Shown here: positions 49,691-57,384 of the stretch, piece after piece | Position numbering within the stretch: position 1 is the stretch's first letter | How the letters are laid out: the number at the start of each line of letters is the position of its first letter | NCBI GenBank assembly: GCA_011525365.1 | Contig: WTGQ01000002.1 | Span: 104,306-168,305, forward strand | Direction of reading: 5' to 3' | DNA: 64,000 bases | From: Acidobacteriota bacterium | Lineage (GTDB): Bacteria; Acidobacteriota; Thermoanaerobaculia; Multivoradales; Multivoraceae | Made by a program: the position numbers and the translations under genes | Notes under the pieces: generated by a model | Told to the model about the DNA's origin: nothing | The model's input: only the letters and a program-made list of their open reading frames with translations | Databases searched by the model: none

Positions 49691-50925
49691 TCGCTCGGCA
49701 TCCGTTGGCCGTTGATGAACACGTGGAGCACCTGGGAACGGGGATCGAACGGGGGACCTGACAGGACGACGACGTCGCCGTCCATCCCGGGTCGCAGGCG
49801 TCCCAGCCGGTCGGCGACGCCGAGAAGCTCTGCCGGCCAGGACGTGATCGCCCGCAGCGCGTCCTCCCGGGCGAGTCCGTGCTTGAGCAGATAGCCGGCG
49901 TTGAACAGGAGGTCGCCGCCGCCGTAGGGGTTGCCTTCGCCGAGCTGCAGCGCGATGCGCACCCCCGCGTCGAGCAGTTGCGCCGCGTTCCGTTCGCTGA
50001 AGCTCTCCTTCTCGTACCGGTACCAGAGCCCCTTGATCGAGGCCAGGACGACCGGCACGTCGCGACGTGCGAGTTCCCCGGCGATCAGGTGCGCCTGGGT
50101 CGCGTAGGCGAGGATCACGTCGAAGCCGAACTCATCGCTCAGCCGCAGCGCGTTGGCGATGTCCTTCGTCGTGTAGGCCTGCACCAGCGCGGGCAGTTCT
50201 CCGCGCAGGAGCGCGGCGGTTGTTTCGAAGTCGGCGTCGACGGCCGGCCGTTCGCCGTTCTGTTCGGCCTGGTTGCGCTCCTCTTCGTACTTGCGCGCGC
50301 GGCTCAGATGCTCGCGCAGCAGGGCGACCTCGCCCATGCGGGTCCTGGGCGCCGCGTTCGTGCGCTTCGGCTCGTCGCCGAGGCTCATCTTCAGGACCGC
50401 CGGCTGCCGCACGACGTTCTCGTCGCCGACGGCCGGCGCCGTCTTGATCAGGACGCCGCTGCCGCCGATCAGGTTCTTGCCGCCTGGGGTCGCCAGCACC
50501 GTGGTGATGCCGGAGCGTCGCGCGGACGCCACGTCCGCGGCGAAGGCGTAGAAGGCGTCGCGCGCGTGGAGGTCGGCCGTGATCGGCCTGGTGTCCTCGT
50601 CGGTGTCCCAGCCGACACCGTCGCCGTGAAGGCCGGTCTGGGAGTGCGCCTCGATCAGTCCGGGCAGGATGAAACCGTCGGTCACGTCGATCACCTCGAC
50701 GTCGTCCGGGGCTTCCAGGTCAGGCCCGACTGCCGCGATCGTGCCGTCGCGTAGCAGCACCTCGCCGCCGGCGACGAAACCGTCCCCGTCGCTCCACAGC
50801 GTTCCCGCGCGTACGAGCCAGCCGGCCGGCTGGTCGGGGACGAGTTCCTGACCGGCTGAGGGTCCCGACCACAGCATCCCGGCCAGGACCGGGATGCACC
50901 AGCTACTCAGTCGCTGCACGCTCAT
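49687..50925 (-). CDS. Amidohydrolase-family protein with degenerate metal site
   Basis: 412 residues with a signal peptide (VLAGMLWSGPSAGQE). The amidohydrolase fold is clear: GTLWSDGDGFVAGGEVLLRDGTIAAVG, FILPGLIEAHSQTGLHG and the C-terminal DALRAITSWPAELLGVADRLGRLRPGMDGDVVVLSG. The usual HxH after the first strand is HSQ, and the late metal Asp position reads LQLGEGNPYGGGD with no T-D pair. This protein has probably lost one or more metals and may be non-catalytic. It is a tandem paralogue of the intact enzyme upstream and overlaps both neighbours. Confidence 0.85.
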   Translation of the reverse strand: MSVQRLSSWCIPVLAGMLWSGPSAGQELVPDQPAGWLVRAGTLWSDGDGFVAGGEVLLRDGTIAAVGPDLEAPDDVEVIDVTDGFILPGLIEAHSQTGLHGDGVGWDTDEDTRPITADLHARDAFYAFAADVASARRSGITTVLATPGGKNLIGGSGVLIKTAPAVGDENVVRQPAVLKMSLGDEPKRTNAAPRTRMGEVALLREHLSRARKYEEERNQAEQNGERPAVDADFETTAALLRGELPALVQAYTTKDIANALRLSDEFGFDVILAYATQAHLIAGELARRDVPVVLASIKGLWYRYEKESFSERNAAQLLDAGVRIALQLGEGNPYGGGDLLFNAGYLLKHGLAREDALRAITSWPAELLGVADRLGRLRPGMDGDVVVLSGPPFDPRSQVLHVFINGQRMPSE

Positions 50926-52180
50926 AGACGGTTTCCCCTTCGATCAGGACGCGGACGACGTTCGTCGACAGCGCCAGCGGCTCGCCGTCCAGCACGATGA
51001 GGTCGGCGTCCTTGCCGGGCTCCAGACTGCCGACCCGATCCGCGAGCCCGATGGCGCGAGCGGGGTTCAGGGTGATGGCGCGCAGGGCCTCCTCCTCTTC
51101 CAATCCCAGATGCACCGCGAAGCAGGCCTGCAGGAAGAGGTCCGGCACGTAACTGTCGGTCATGATCGACACCTCGACTCCGGCCTTGCCCAGCCGGCCA
51201 GAGACGTCGACCGGCCGTGGCGGATTCCGGCCCCGGTACCAGCCGTCGAGCTTCGGTCCGACGACGACCGGAACTTCGCTGCGGGCGATCTCGTCGGCCA
51301 CGAGGTAGCCCTCGTAGACATGACCGAGGGAGCCCTCTAGCCCGTAAGTGCGCATGAGGCGGAGGGCGGTCAGGATGTCGTCGGCGCGGACCGCGTGGAT
51401 GTGAACCAGGGCCTCGCCGGCCACGGCCGCAGCCAGCACCTCGAGCTCCCGGTCCACCTCCCCGGCCTGCCTCGGCTCCCCCCGCCGCACCAGCCTCGCG
51501 GCCTCCTCGAAGCGTGCCCTCAGCATCGCGCTGGAGCCCATGCGGGTCTTCGGCGAGCGCTCCCTGCGGCCGTGAGCCGACTTGGGGTTCATGCCGAGCG
51601 CCATCTTCAGCACCGGCCGCGAGTCGATCAGCATCCGGTCGAGGCCGCCGTCGCGGTTCTTGAGCGCCCAACCCAGCCCGCTCACCAGGTTGCTGCTTCC
51701 GGGAAGCACGAGCAGCGTCGTCGCGCCGAGCCCGCGGACCTTGTCGAACACCGGATCGTCCGGATCCAGGGCGTCGCGGACATCGGCATGGGGCGTGAAC
51801 GGCTGGCTGCTCTCGGCCATGTCGAAACGTCCCGGAGTCAGGTGGACGTTGCGCAGTCCGTAGTGGGTGTGCGCGTCGACGAGACCGGGCATCACGATCC
51901 GGTCGGAGGCGTCGATCACTGCGTAGCCCGGCGGCGTTTCGGTGCCGGCCCGCACTTCCTCGATCTTGCCGTCGGCAATGAGGACCACCCCTGGAGACAG
52001 GGAGCCGTGCGAGATCGTGTTCACGGTCTTCGCCACGACGGCCACCCGCTGCGCCGACGCGTCCTCGCTCGGCATCGCGGCGATCGTCACCGCTGCCAGG
52101 ACGAAGGCCCGCCACGAACCCGATACGCGCACCGCGGACCAGTCCCGGCAAGCCCAACGCCGTTTCCTGACCGGGCCCAT
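50903..52180 (-). CDS. Amidohydrolase-family protein, secreted
   Basis: 425 residues from the ATG at 52180; an ATG at 52219 would add 13. A basic leader and hydrophobic helix (WRAFVLAAVTIAAMPSEDASA) form a signal peptide or anchor. Metal motifs are complete: MPGLVDAHTHYGL (HxH), ALVHIHAVRADD, SLGHVYEG and SIMTDSYVPDLF (Asp), with EEALRAITLNPARAIGLADRVGSLEPGKDADLIVLDG at the C-terminus. First gene of a minus-strand run with a degenerate paralogue and peptidases, so cyclic peptides or N-acyl amino acids are plausible substrates. Confidence 0.88.
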   Translation of the reverse strand: MGPVRKRRWACRDWSAVRVSGSWRAFVLAAVTIAAMPSEDASAQRVAVVAKTVNTISHGSLSPGVVLIADGKIEEVRAGTETPPGYAVIDASDRIVMPGLVDAHTHYGLRNVHLTPGRFDMAESSQPFTPHADVRDALDPDDPVFDKVRGLGATTLLVLPGSSNLVSGLGWALKNRDGGLDRMLIDSRPVLKMALGMNPKSAHGRRERSPKTRMGSSAMLRARFEEAARLVRRGEPRQAGEVDRELEVLAAAVAGEALVHIHAVRADDILTALRLMRTYGLEGSLGHVYEGYLVADEIARSEVPVVVGPKLDGWYRGRNPPRPVDVSGRLGKAGVEVSIMTDSYVPDLFLQACFAVHLGLEEEEALRAITLNPARAIGLADRVGSLEPGKDADLIVLDGEPLALSTNVVRVLIEGETVYERAATE

Positions 52181-52259
52181 GGCAGCGATGCTGCCGAGGG
52201 GGTCTCGCCAAGTCCTCAAGTCTCGGCTAAGGATCCCCCAAGAATCGCCGAAGAGCGCC

Positions 52260-52517
52260 CTAGCGCTGCCCTCTGCCTCGAGGTCCGCCGGTCGGCTTGC
52301 CCGTCAACTCGTCGAGCCCGACGTTGAACTCGGCCACGATGCGGATCAGGACGTCCAGGCTGACGCGGAGTTCGTCCCGTTCGATCCGTGAGAGATCCGA
52401 CGCCGGAATCCCGACGCGTTCGGCCAGGGCCGGCTGCGTCAGCTTGTTCTTCCGCCGCAGCCGCCGGATCCGGTGGCCCATGAGCTGGACCTGCTGGACT
52501 GTGGCTTCCTGGTTCAT
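52260..52517 (-). CDS. XRE-family helix-turn-helix regulator
   Basis: 85 residues. The HTH_3 domain covers residues 13-70, with the recognition unit KLTQPALAERVGIPASDLSRIERDE. The C-terminal tail is short and rich in Gly and Arg. No sensor or catalytic domain. It precedes the amidohydrolase/peptidase run on the same strand by 80 bp and may regulate it. Confidence 0.9.
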   Translation of the reverse strand: MNQEATVQQVQLMGHRIRRLRRKNKLTQPALAERVGIPASDLSRIERDELRVSLDVLIRIVAEFNVGLDELTGKPTGGPRGRGQR

Positions 52518-52577
52518 CGCCGGCTCGATCGGGGGAGTTCGAGAATTGTACGCGGTGCAGGCGTTCCAGACCCTGGA

Positions 52578-53309
52578 TCAGATCGACGTCCGGAGATTCT
52601 CGTTGGCGGCGATTTGCGCGCCGCGTGCCTTGTAGCGTTCCCGGCGCTCCTTGCTGAAGCTGTCGACTTCGTCCTTCGGCACGCCGTAGGCGACTCCGCG
52701 ATCCACGCCCGGGCGGGCGCGAACGCGCTTCATCCACTCCACCACTTTGGGCTGGGTCGTGATGTCCACCTTCGCCCACTTGTACGCGCGGATCCAGGGG
52801 AACACGGAGATGTCGGCAACCGTGAAGGTGTCGCCGCAGATGTAGGGGTGCTTCTCGAACCGGCGGCCGAGAATCGCCACTAGTCGCAGCGACTCCCTGC
52901 CGAATCGTTCCAGCGGATGCGCCTTCTCTTCGTCGGGCACGTCGATGTAGCGCGTGTAGCTCAGCTTGTTGCCGAAGGCCGGGCCGAGATTGGCGGCTTG
53001 CCAGTAGAGCCATGGAAGCACGTCCCAGCGCCGCTCGTCCGTAGGGTAGAGCGGGGTCGGGTACTTCTCGCCTAGGTACTGCAGGATGGCGCAGCTCTCC
53101 ATGACGGCACGACCGTCGTCGACCAGGGCCGGGAGCTTCTGATTCGGGTTGATCGCGGTGAACTCGGGCGTGAACTGGTCGCCGGCCGAGAGATCGACCA
53201 TGTGGATGCGCGTCTCGGGCAGTTCGACTCCCGCCTCGCGCAGCTCCTCCAGCATGATCGAGATCTTCCAGCCGTTGGGCGTCGCGCCCGTGTAGACGTC
53301 AAGAGCCAT
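52578..53309 (-). CDS. Glutathione S-transferase-family protein, YfcG/YghU-like
   Basis: 243 residues. N-terminal thioredoxin-fold domain with TPNGWKISIMLEEL, INPNQKLPALVDD and ESCAILQYLGEKY. The TPNG and PNxKxPA patterns are those of the Nu-class enzymes YfcG and YghU, which bind oxidised glutathione and act as disulfide-bond reductases. The C-terminal helical domain has FTVADISVFPWIRAYKW. Cytoplasmic. A 6-bp gap to the AAA gene upstream suggests cotranscription. Confidence 0.92.
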   Translation of the reverse strand: MALDVYTGATPNGWKISIMLEELREAGVELPETRIHMVDLSAGDQFTPEFTAINPNQKLPALVDDGRAVMESCAILQYLGEKYPTPLYPTDERRWDVLPWLYWQAANLGPAFGNKLSYTRYIDVPDEEKAHPLERFGRESLRLVAILGRRFEKHPYICGDTFTVADISVFPWIRAYKWAKVDITTQPKVVEWMKRVRARPGVDRGVAYGVPKDEVDSFSKERRERYKARGAQIAANENLRTSI

Positions 53310-53315
53310 TGGTCG

Positions 53316-54479
53316 TCAGTTTGTCACCTTGATCTCGCGGATCTTCCTGAGCGGGACCGCGGTGATCTTCTCCGTCAGCGGGTACTCCATGTCGCCCGGG
53401 TAGATCACCCACAAGTGTTGGAGACCGAGGTCCCTGCTGACCGAGTGCATCGACTTGGTCGTCCTCGGGGCGTCCGCGCACTTGAACTCGAAACCCCAGC
53501 GCCTGCCGCCGCGGAGCAGCATGAGGTCGAGTTCGGCGCCCCGATGGGTTCCCCAGAAGTACGCCTGGCGGGCACCGAATGCGATCAGGGTCTGTTCCAG
53601 GGCGAAGCCCTCCCAACTGGGGCCATAGACGGGGTGGCGAACGAGGTCGTTCATCGACTCCAGCCCCAGCAGGTAGTGGAGGATGCCTGAGTCGCGCAGG
53701 TAGACCTTCGGCGCCTTGACGACGCGCTTGCCGACGTTCTCGAACCACGGCTGGAGCAGGCGGATCATGAACGTCCCGGCCAGCAGGTCGCGGTAGCGGT
53801 TCAGGGCGTTGACGCCGACTCCCATCGAGCGGCTGAGGGCCGACGCGTTCCAGGTTTGCCCGTGCACATGCGCGAGCATCGTCCAGAAGCGGCCGAGGGC
53901 CTCAGGAGACACCCTCGATCCGAGTCCCGGCACGTCCCGCTCCAGGAACGTGCGCGTGAACGACTCCATCCACAGCGTGCAGGCGGCGTCCGACTCCGCG
54001 AGATAGGCCAACGGAAAGCCGCCGCGGATCCAGAGACGGTCCTGGTTCTCGACCCCGACCTCGTCGAGAGAGAAGCCGCTCACGTCCACGAACGAGATCC
54101 GTCCGGCCAGAGTCTCGGAGACGCCCCGGATCAGATCCCAGGAGGCGCTTCCCAGGAGCAGGAAGACCGCCTTGCGGTCGGGGTCGTCGCAGATCGGGCG
54201 GAGGATCTCGAACAGCTCGGGTACGCGCTGCACCTCGTCGATCACGACCAGGCCCTCGCCGCCTCGAAGCAGCCGCTCCGGAGTCGTGTGGAACGCCTCC
54301 CGCACCGCTGGCACCTCCAGGTCGTAGACCGTGGAAGGCCCCTCCCACGCCGCCACGATCTGCTGGGCCAGAGTCGTCTTTCCCACCTGCCGGGCCCCCA
54401 GAAGAGCGGTGACCGGCGACTGGGAGAGTCTCCAGAGTGTGGCGTTGAGCAGGCGCTGTCGGGCAGTAGATTGTCGCAT
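53316..54479 (-). CDS. AAA-family ATPase with DUF4143 domain
   Basis: 387 residues from the ATG at 54479; a TTG at 54491 would add four. The N-terminal P-loop domain has Walker A GARQVGKTTLAQQI and Walker B GLVVIDEVQRVPEL, then LLLGSASWDLI and ISFVDVSGFSLDEVG. The C-terminal DUF4143 part (about 200-375) has VYLRDSGILHYLLG, GPSWEGFALEQTLI and an incomplete PD-(D/E)xK-like ELDLMLLRGGRRWGFEFK. Such proteins are widespread in bacteria and of unknown biological role, sometimes linked to toxin or mobile regions. A palindrome sits directly before the ATG. Confidence 0.9.
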   Translation of the reverse strand: MRQSTARQRLLNATLWRLSQSPVTALLGARQVGKTTLAQQIVAAWEGPSTVYDLEVPAVREAFHTTPERLLRGGEGLVVIDEVQRVPELFEILRPICDDPDRKAVFLLLGSASWDLIRGVSETLAGRISFVDVSGFSLDEVGVENQDRLWIRGGFPLAYLAESDAACTLWMESFTRTFLERDVPGLGSRVSPEALGRFWTMLAHVHGQTWNASALSRSMGVGVNALNRYRDLLAGTFMIRLLQPWFENVGKRVVKAPKVYLRDSGILHYLLGLESMNDLVRHPVYGPSWEGFALEQTLIAFGARQAYFWGTHRGAELDLMLLRGGRRWGFEFKCADAPRTTKSMHSVSRDLGLQHLWVIYPGDMEYPLTEKITAVPLRKIREIKVTN

Positions 54480-54481
54480 AT

Positions 54482-54497
54482 TCACCTTCAAAGGTGA
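54482..54497 (-). promoter_or_regulatory. Palindrome overlapping the AAA-gene ribosome binding site
   Basis: TCACCTT-CA-AAGGTGA is a perfect 7-bp inverted repeat ending 2 bp before the ATG at 54479. On the minus strand it contains AAGGTGA, the likely Shine-Dalgarno, so it could be an operator or a hairpin that hides the ribosome binding site. Confidence 0.45.
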
Positions 54498-54539
54498 GAT
54501 TTACGACAATAAACGGCTTCCGAGAGCTTGTCCAGTCGT

Positions 54540-55709
54540 TCAGATCGTGCGTCCGACGATCCACGCCCCCGCGATGAAGGTGGCCAGCACGCTGCCCAGG
54601 TTGCACAGGACGACGACCAGGAGGATGCGGGTGAGGCGGTTGCTCCAGAAGCCGCGCACGGAGCCCAGGCTGTCGGCCAGGTTCTCCAGATCGGCAACCA
54701 GGGGCTTGCGGAGCAGCGCCTGGACGAGGCCCGCGACCCAGCCGGCCGCCATCAGGGGGTTCAGGCTGGTCAGGGGCGCGGCGGCGAACGCGGTCAGGAT
54801 CGTGACCGGGTGGGCGAGGGCGATGGCAGCGCCGAGGGCCGCCAGGCCGCCGTTGAGCCCGACCCAGATGTACACCGATTCGACGGTGCGCTCCCGGTCG
54901 CCCCAGACGAGACCATAGGCGAAGAGGGCGACGATCAGGATCGGCACCAGCCAGGCGACGACGCGCGGCCACACCGGCGGGTCCGGCACCTTCTCGAGTT
55001 CCTCGAGGTCGCAGGTGGCGTCTGCAAGGCCGGAGATTCCGGGCAGGTGCCCGGCGCCGACCACGGCCACCGTGCGCGGGCCCGCCGACTGGCGGAGCTT
55101 CTCCGCCATGTAGGCGTCGCGCTCGTCGATCAGGGCGCCCTTGACGCTGGGCAGGGCCTCGGCGAGGGCGCTCATCAGGTCCGTGAGGTTGGCGCTGTCG
55201 CGCAGCTTCTCGATGTCCTCTTCCTTCAGGTCGTCGCCGACGAAGATGCTGCCGGTCAACTGGGTCATCACTTTCGCCCGCTGCCAGAAGCCGAGCGAGG
55301 CCCAGGTCCGCTTGAGCGAAATCTGGATGTCGCGGTCGATCAGCTCCAGCCGGGCGCCCCGGTCCCTTGCCTGGGCGATCGCCGCCCGCATCTCGGCGCC
55401 GGGTTCGATGCCGAAGCGCTGGGCGATGCGGCGCTGGAAGGAGTGCATGAGGAAGGAACTCAGGAGGAGCGCCGCCTTGCCCTCGCGCAGGACCTGGAAG
55501 ATGTCGAGCTTGCGCCAGGACTCCTGGTTCTCGAGGTTCTGGTAGCGCGCTTCGCAGAGCTCGACGCAGACGGTGTCTGGCTCGATGGCCTCGATCGTCT
55601 CGTTCGTGTCCCGAACGCTTTGCGGCGAGACGTGGGCGGTGCCCACCAGGAAGACCTCGCGGTCTTCGAGTTCGAGACGCTGGACCGAGGCGGGGAGAGC
55701 GGAGGTCAT
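54540..55709 (-). CDS. TraB/PrgY-family membrane protein
   Basis: 389 residues from the ATG at 55709; the frame is open further upstream only as a shadow of the sulfatase gene. The TraB domain has VFLVGTAHVSPQSVRDTNETIEAIEPDTVCVELCEARYQNL, RLELIDRDIQISLKR and VAVVGAGHLPGISGL, with the conserved histidine and glutamate that suggest a metalloprotease-like site. Four or five membrane helices follow from about residue 240. PrgY homologues block pheromone signalling in enterococci; in other bacteria the role is unknown. Confidence 0.9.
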   Translation of the reverse strand: MTSALPASVQRLELEDREVFLVGTAHVSPQSVRDTNETIEAIEPDTVCVELCEARYQNLENQESWRKLDIFQVLREGKAALLLSSFLMHSFQRRIAQRFGIEPGAEMRAAIAQARDRGARLELIDRDIQISLKRTWASLGFWQRAKVMTQLTGSIFVGDDLKEEDIEKLRDSANLTDLMSALAEALPSVKGALIDERDAYMAEKLRQSAGPRTVAVVGAGHLPGISGLADATCDLEELEKVPDPPVWPRVVAWLVPILIVALFAYGLVWGDRERTVESVYIWVGLNGGLAALGAAIALAHPVTILTAFAAAPLTSLNPLMAAGWVAGLVQALLRKPLVADLENLADSLGSVRGFWSNRLTRILLVVVLCNLGSVLATFIAGAWIVGRTI

Positions 55710-55738
55710 GGCAGCGCGGAGCCTAGCGCGGCAGAACG

Positions 55739-55791
55739 TCCGGAAGCCGGCGCTTTGCGCCGGATGCCGGCGGGGACGCCGGCGCACCCAG
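55739..55791 (+). repeat. Intergenic hairpin repeat, copy F
   Basis: Two hairpins, CCGGCGC-TTT-GCGCCGG (55747-55763) and GCCGGCG-GGGA-CGCCGGC (55766-55783), followed by GCACCCAG (55784-55791). It lies between the divergent TraB and sulfatase genes, so unlike copies C and E it is not placed after a stop codon. Confidence 0.85.
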
Positions 55792-55850
55792 TTTCTGCCG
55801 CGCAGACTCCGCGGCCCACGAAGCAGGCGCGCGTCCGTTACGCTCTTCGG

Positions 55851-57359
55851 ATGCGCCGTGGATGGAGGAAGGCAGTGGTGGCGGCGGCCGCGCTCGCGTT
55901 GGCCTGCGGCGCGCCCGAGGCCGACGCTCCGGCCGCGGACTCCGGCGTCAGCCCGCCCAACATCGTCCTGATCCTCGCCGACGATCTCGGCTACGGCGAC
56001 ATCGGCATCTACGGCAGCGAGATCATCTCGACGCCGCACATCGACGCGCTGGCCGCGACCGGCGTGCTGTTCACGGCGGGCTACGTCAGCCACCCGGTGT
56101 GCAGCCCGTCGCGGGCGGGGCTGATCACCGGCCGCTACCAGCAGCGCCACGGCTGGGAGTTCAACCCGGCCGGGCGCGACAGGACGAGCGGCATGAGTCT
56201 GGACGAGGCGACCCTCGCCGACCGTCTGAAGGCGCTCGGCTACCGGACCGGCATGGTCGGCAAGTGGCATCTCGGCCACGAGGAGCCCCACCACCCGGCG
56301 AGCCGCGGCTTCGACGAGTACTTCGGCGTGCTCGAAGGCGGCAGCATCTTCATCGACTCCAGCCTGCCGGGCGTCGAGTACGGCTCGATTCGGGGCGAGA
56401 GCGGGCCGACGGAGCGCCGGAACAAGGTCCTGCGCGGCTTCGAGGAGGAGAAGGTCGAGCGCTACCTGACCGACGTCTTCACCGACGAGGCGGTCGGCTT
56501 CATCGAGCGCAGCACGGCGGGTGACGAGCCGTTCTTCCTCTACCTGAGCCACACCACGCCGCACACTCCGCTGCAGGCGACGGCTGAGTACGTCGACGGC
56601 TACCGTCACATCGAGGACCCGCGCACGCGGGTCTACGCGGCGATGGTCGCGTCACTCGACGAGAGCGTGCGCCGCGTGGTCGAGACGCTGAAGGCGCAGG
56701 GCGTGTACGAGAACACCCTGATCGCCTTCGCGAGCGACAACGGCTGCGCCGGCTACATCGGCCACGCCTGCTCGAACGCGCCGCTGTTCGGCTTCAAGCG
56801 GTACCACCACGAGGGCGGCGTCCGCGTCCCGTTCATCATGAGCTGGCCGGCAGCCGTCGAGGGCGGCCAGACGTTCACGCATCCGGTGATCACGCTCGAC
56901 TACATGGCGACGTTCACCGCGGCCGCGGGCGAAGAGGCGGAGACCGAAGACAGCGTGAACCTGCTGCCCTACATGACGGGAGAAGCCGAAGGCGCGCCGC
57001 ACGAGTACCTCTACTGGCGGGCCGGCGCGAGCCTGGCGATCCGGGACGCGCGGTACAAGCTGATCAAGCTGAACCGGACGGACTTGCGGCCCGACGACCT
57101 GCGCGGGGACGGCCGTCTGCAGCCGCCGGAGGGCGGCTGGCCGACCGACTCGCCCCACGGCCAGCTCACCCTGCTCTACGACCTCGACGCGGATATCGGC
57201 GAGCTGAACAACCTGGCGGCGGATCAACCGGACGTCGTCGCGCGGCTGGAGGCCGAGCTCGATTCCTGGCGCGGCACCCTGCTCGCCGAGTCGATCCTGC
57301 CCGGCGTGCGCTCGACGATCACCCAGATCGATGGAGAGTGGGTGCAGTTGGTATTCTGA
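55851..57359 (+). CDS. Sulfatase (type I, formylglycine-dependent), probable lipoprotein
   Basis: 502 residues from the ATG at 55851. Lipoprotein-type leader with AAALALACGAPE. Sulfatase N-terminal motif PNIVLILADDLGYGDIGIYG holds the metal aspartates. The modification signature is HPVCSPSRAGLITGRY with C84-S-P-S-R88, where Cys is converted to formylglycine. MVGKWHLGH (catalytic Lys/His) and FASDNGCAGY (later Asp-Asn metal ligands) are present. It hydrolyses a sulfate ester, probably of a polysaccharide. The needed formylglycine-generating enzyme is not in the window. The PBP gene begins 25 bp later. Confidence 0.93.
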   Translation: MRRGWRKAVVAAAALALACGAPEADAPAADSGVSPPNIVLILADDLGYGDIGIYGSEIISTPHIDALAATGVLFTAGYVSHPVCSPSRAGLITGRYQQRHGWEFNPAGRDRTSGMSLDEATLADRLKALGYRTGMVGKWHLGHEEPHHPASRGFDEYFGVLEGGSIFIDSSLPGVEYGSIRGESGPTERRNKVLRGFEEEKVERYLTDVFTDEAVGFIERSTAGDEPFFLYLSHTTPHTPLQATAEYVDGYRHIEDPRTRVYAAMVASLDESVRRVVETLKAQGVYENTLIAFASDNGCAGYIGHACSNAPLFGFKRYHHEGGVRVPFIMSWPAAVEGGQTFTHPVITLDYMATFTAAAGEEAETEDSVNLLPYMTGEAEGAPHEYLYWRAGASLAIRDARYKLIKLNRTDLRPDDLRGDGRLQPPEGGWPTDSPHGQLTLLYDLDADIGELNNLAADQPDVVARLEAELDSWRGTLLAESILPGVRSTITQIDGEWVQLVF

Positions 57360-57384
57360 GCCGCCTTCCAGGCGCGGCGAGGAA

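Noticed and set aside
54528-55850. Long N-terminal extension of the sulfatase frame
   Set aside because: It covers the opposite-strand TraB gene and repeat copy F; the ATG at 55851 begins a proper lipoprotein signal.
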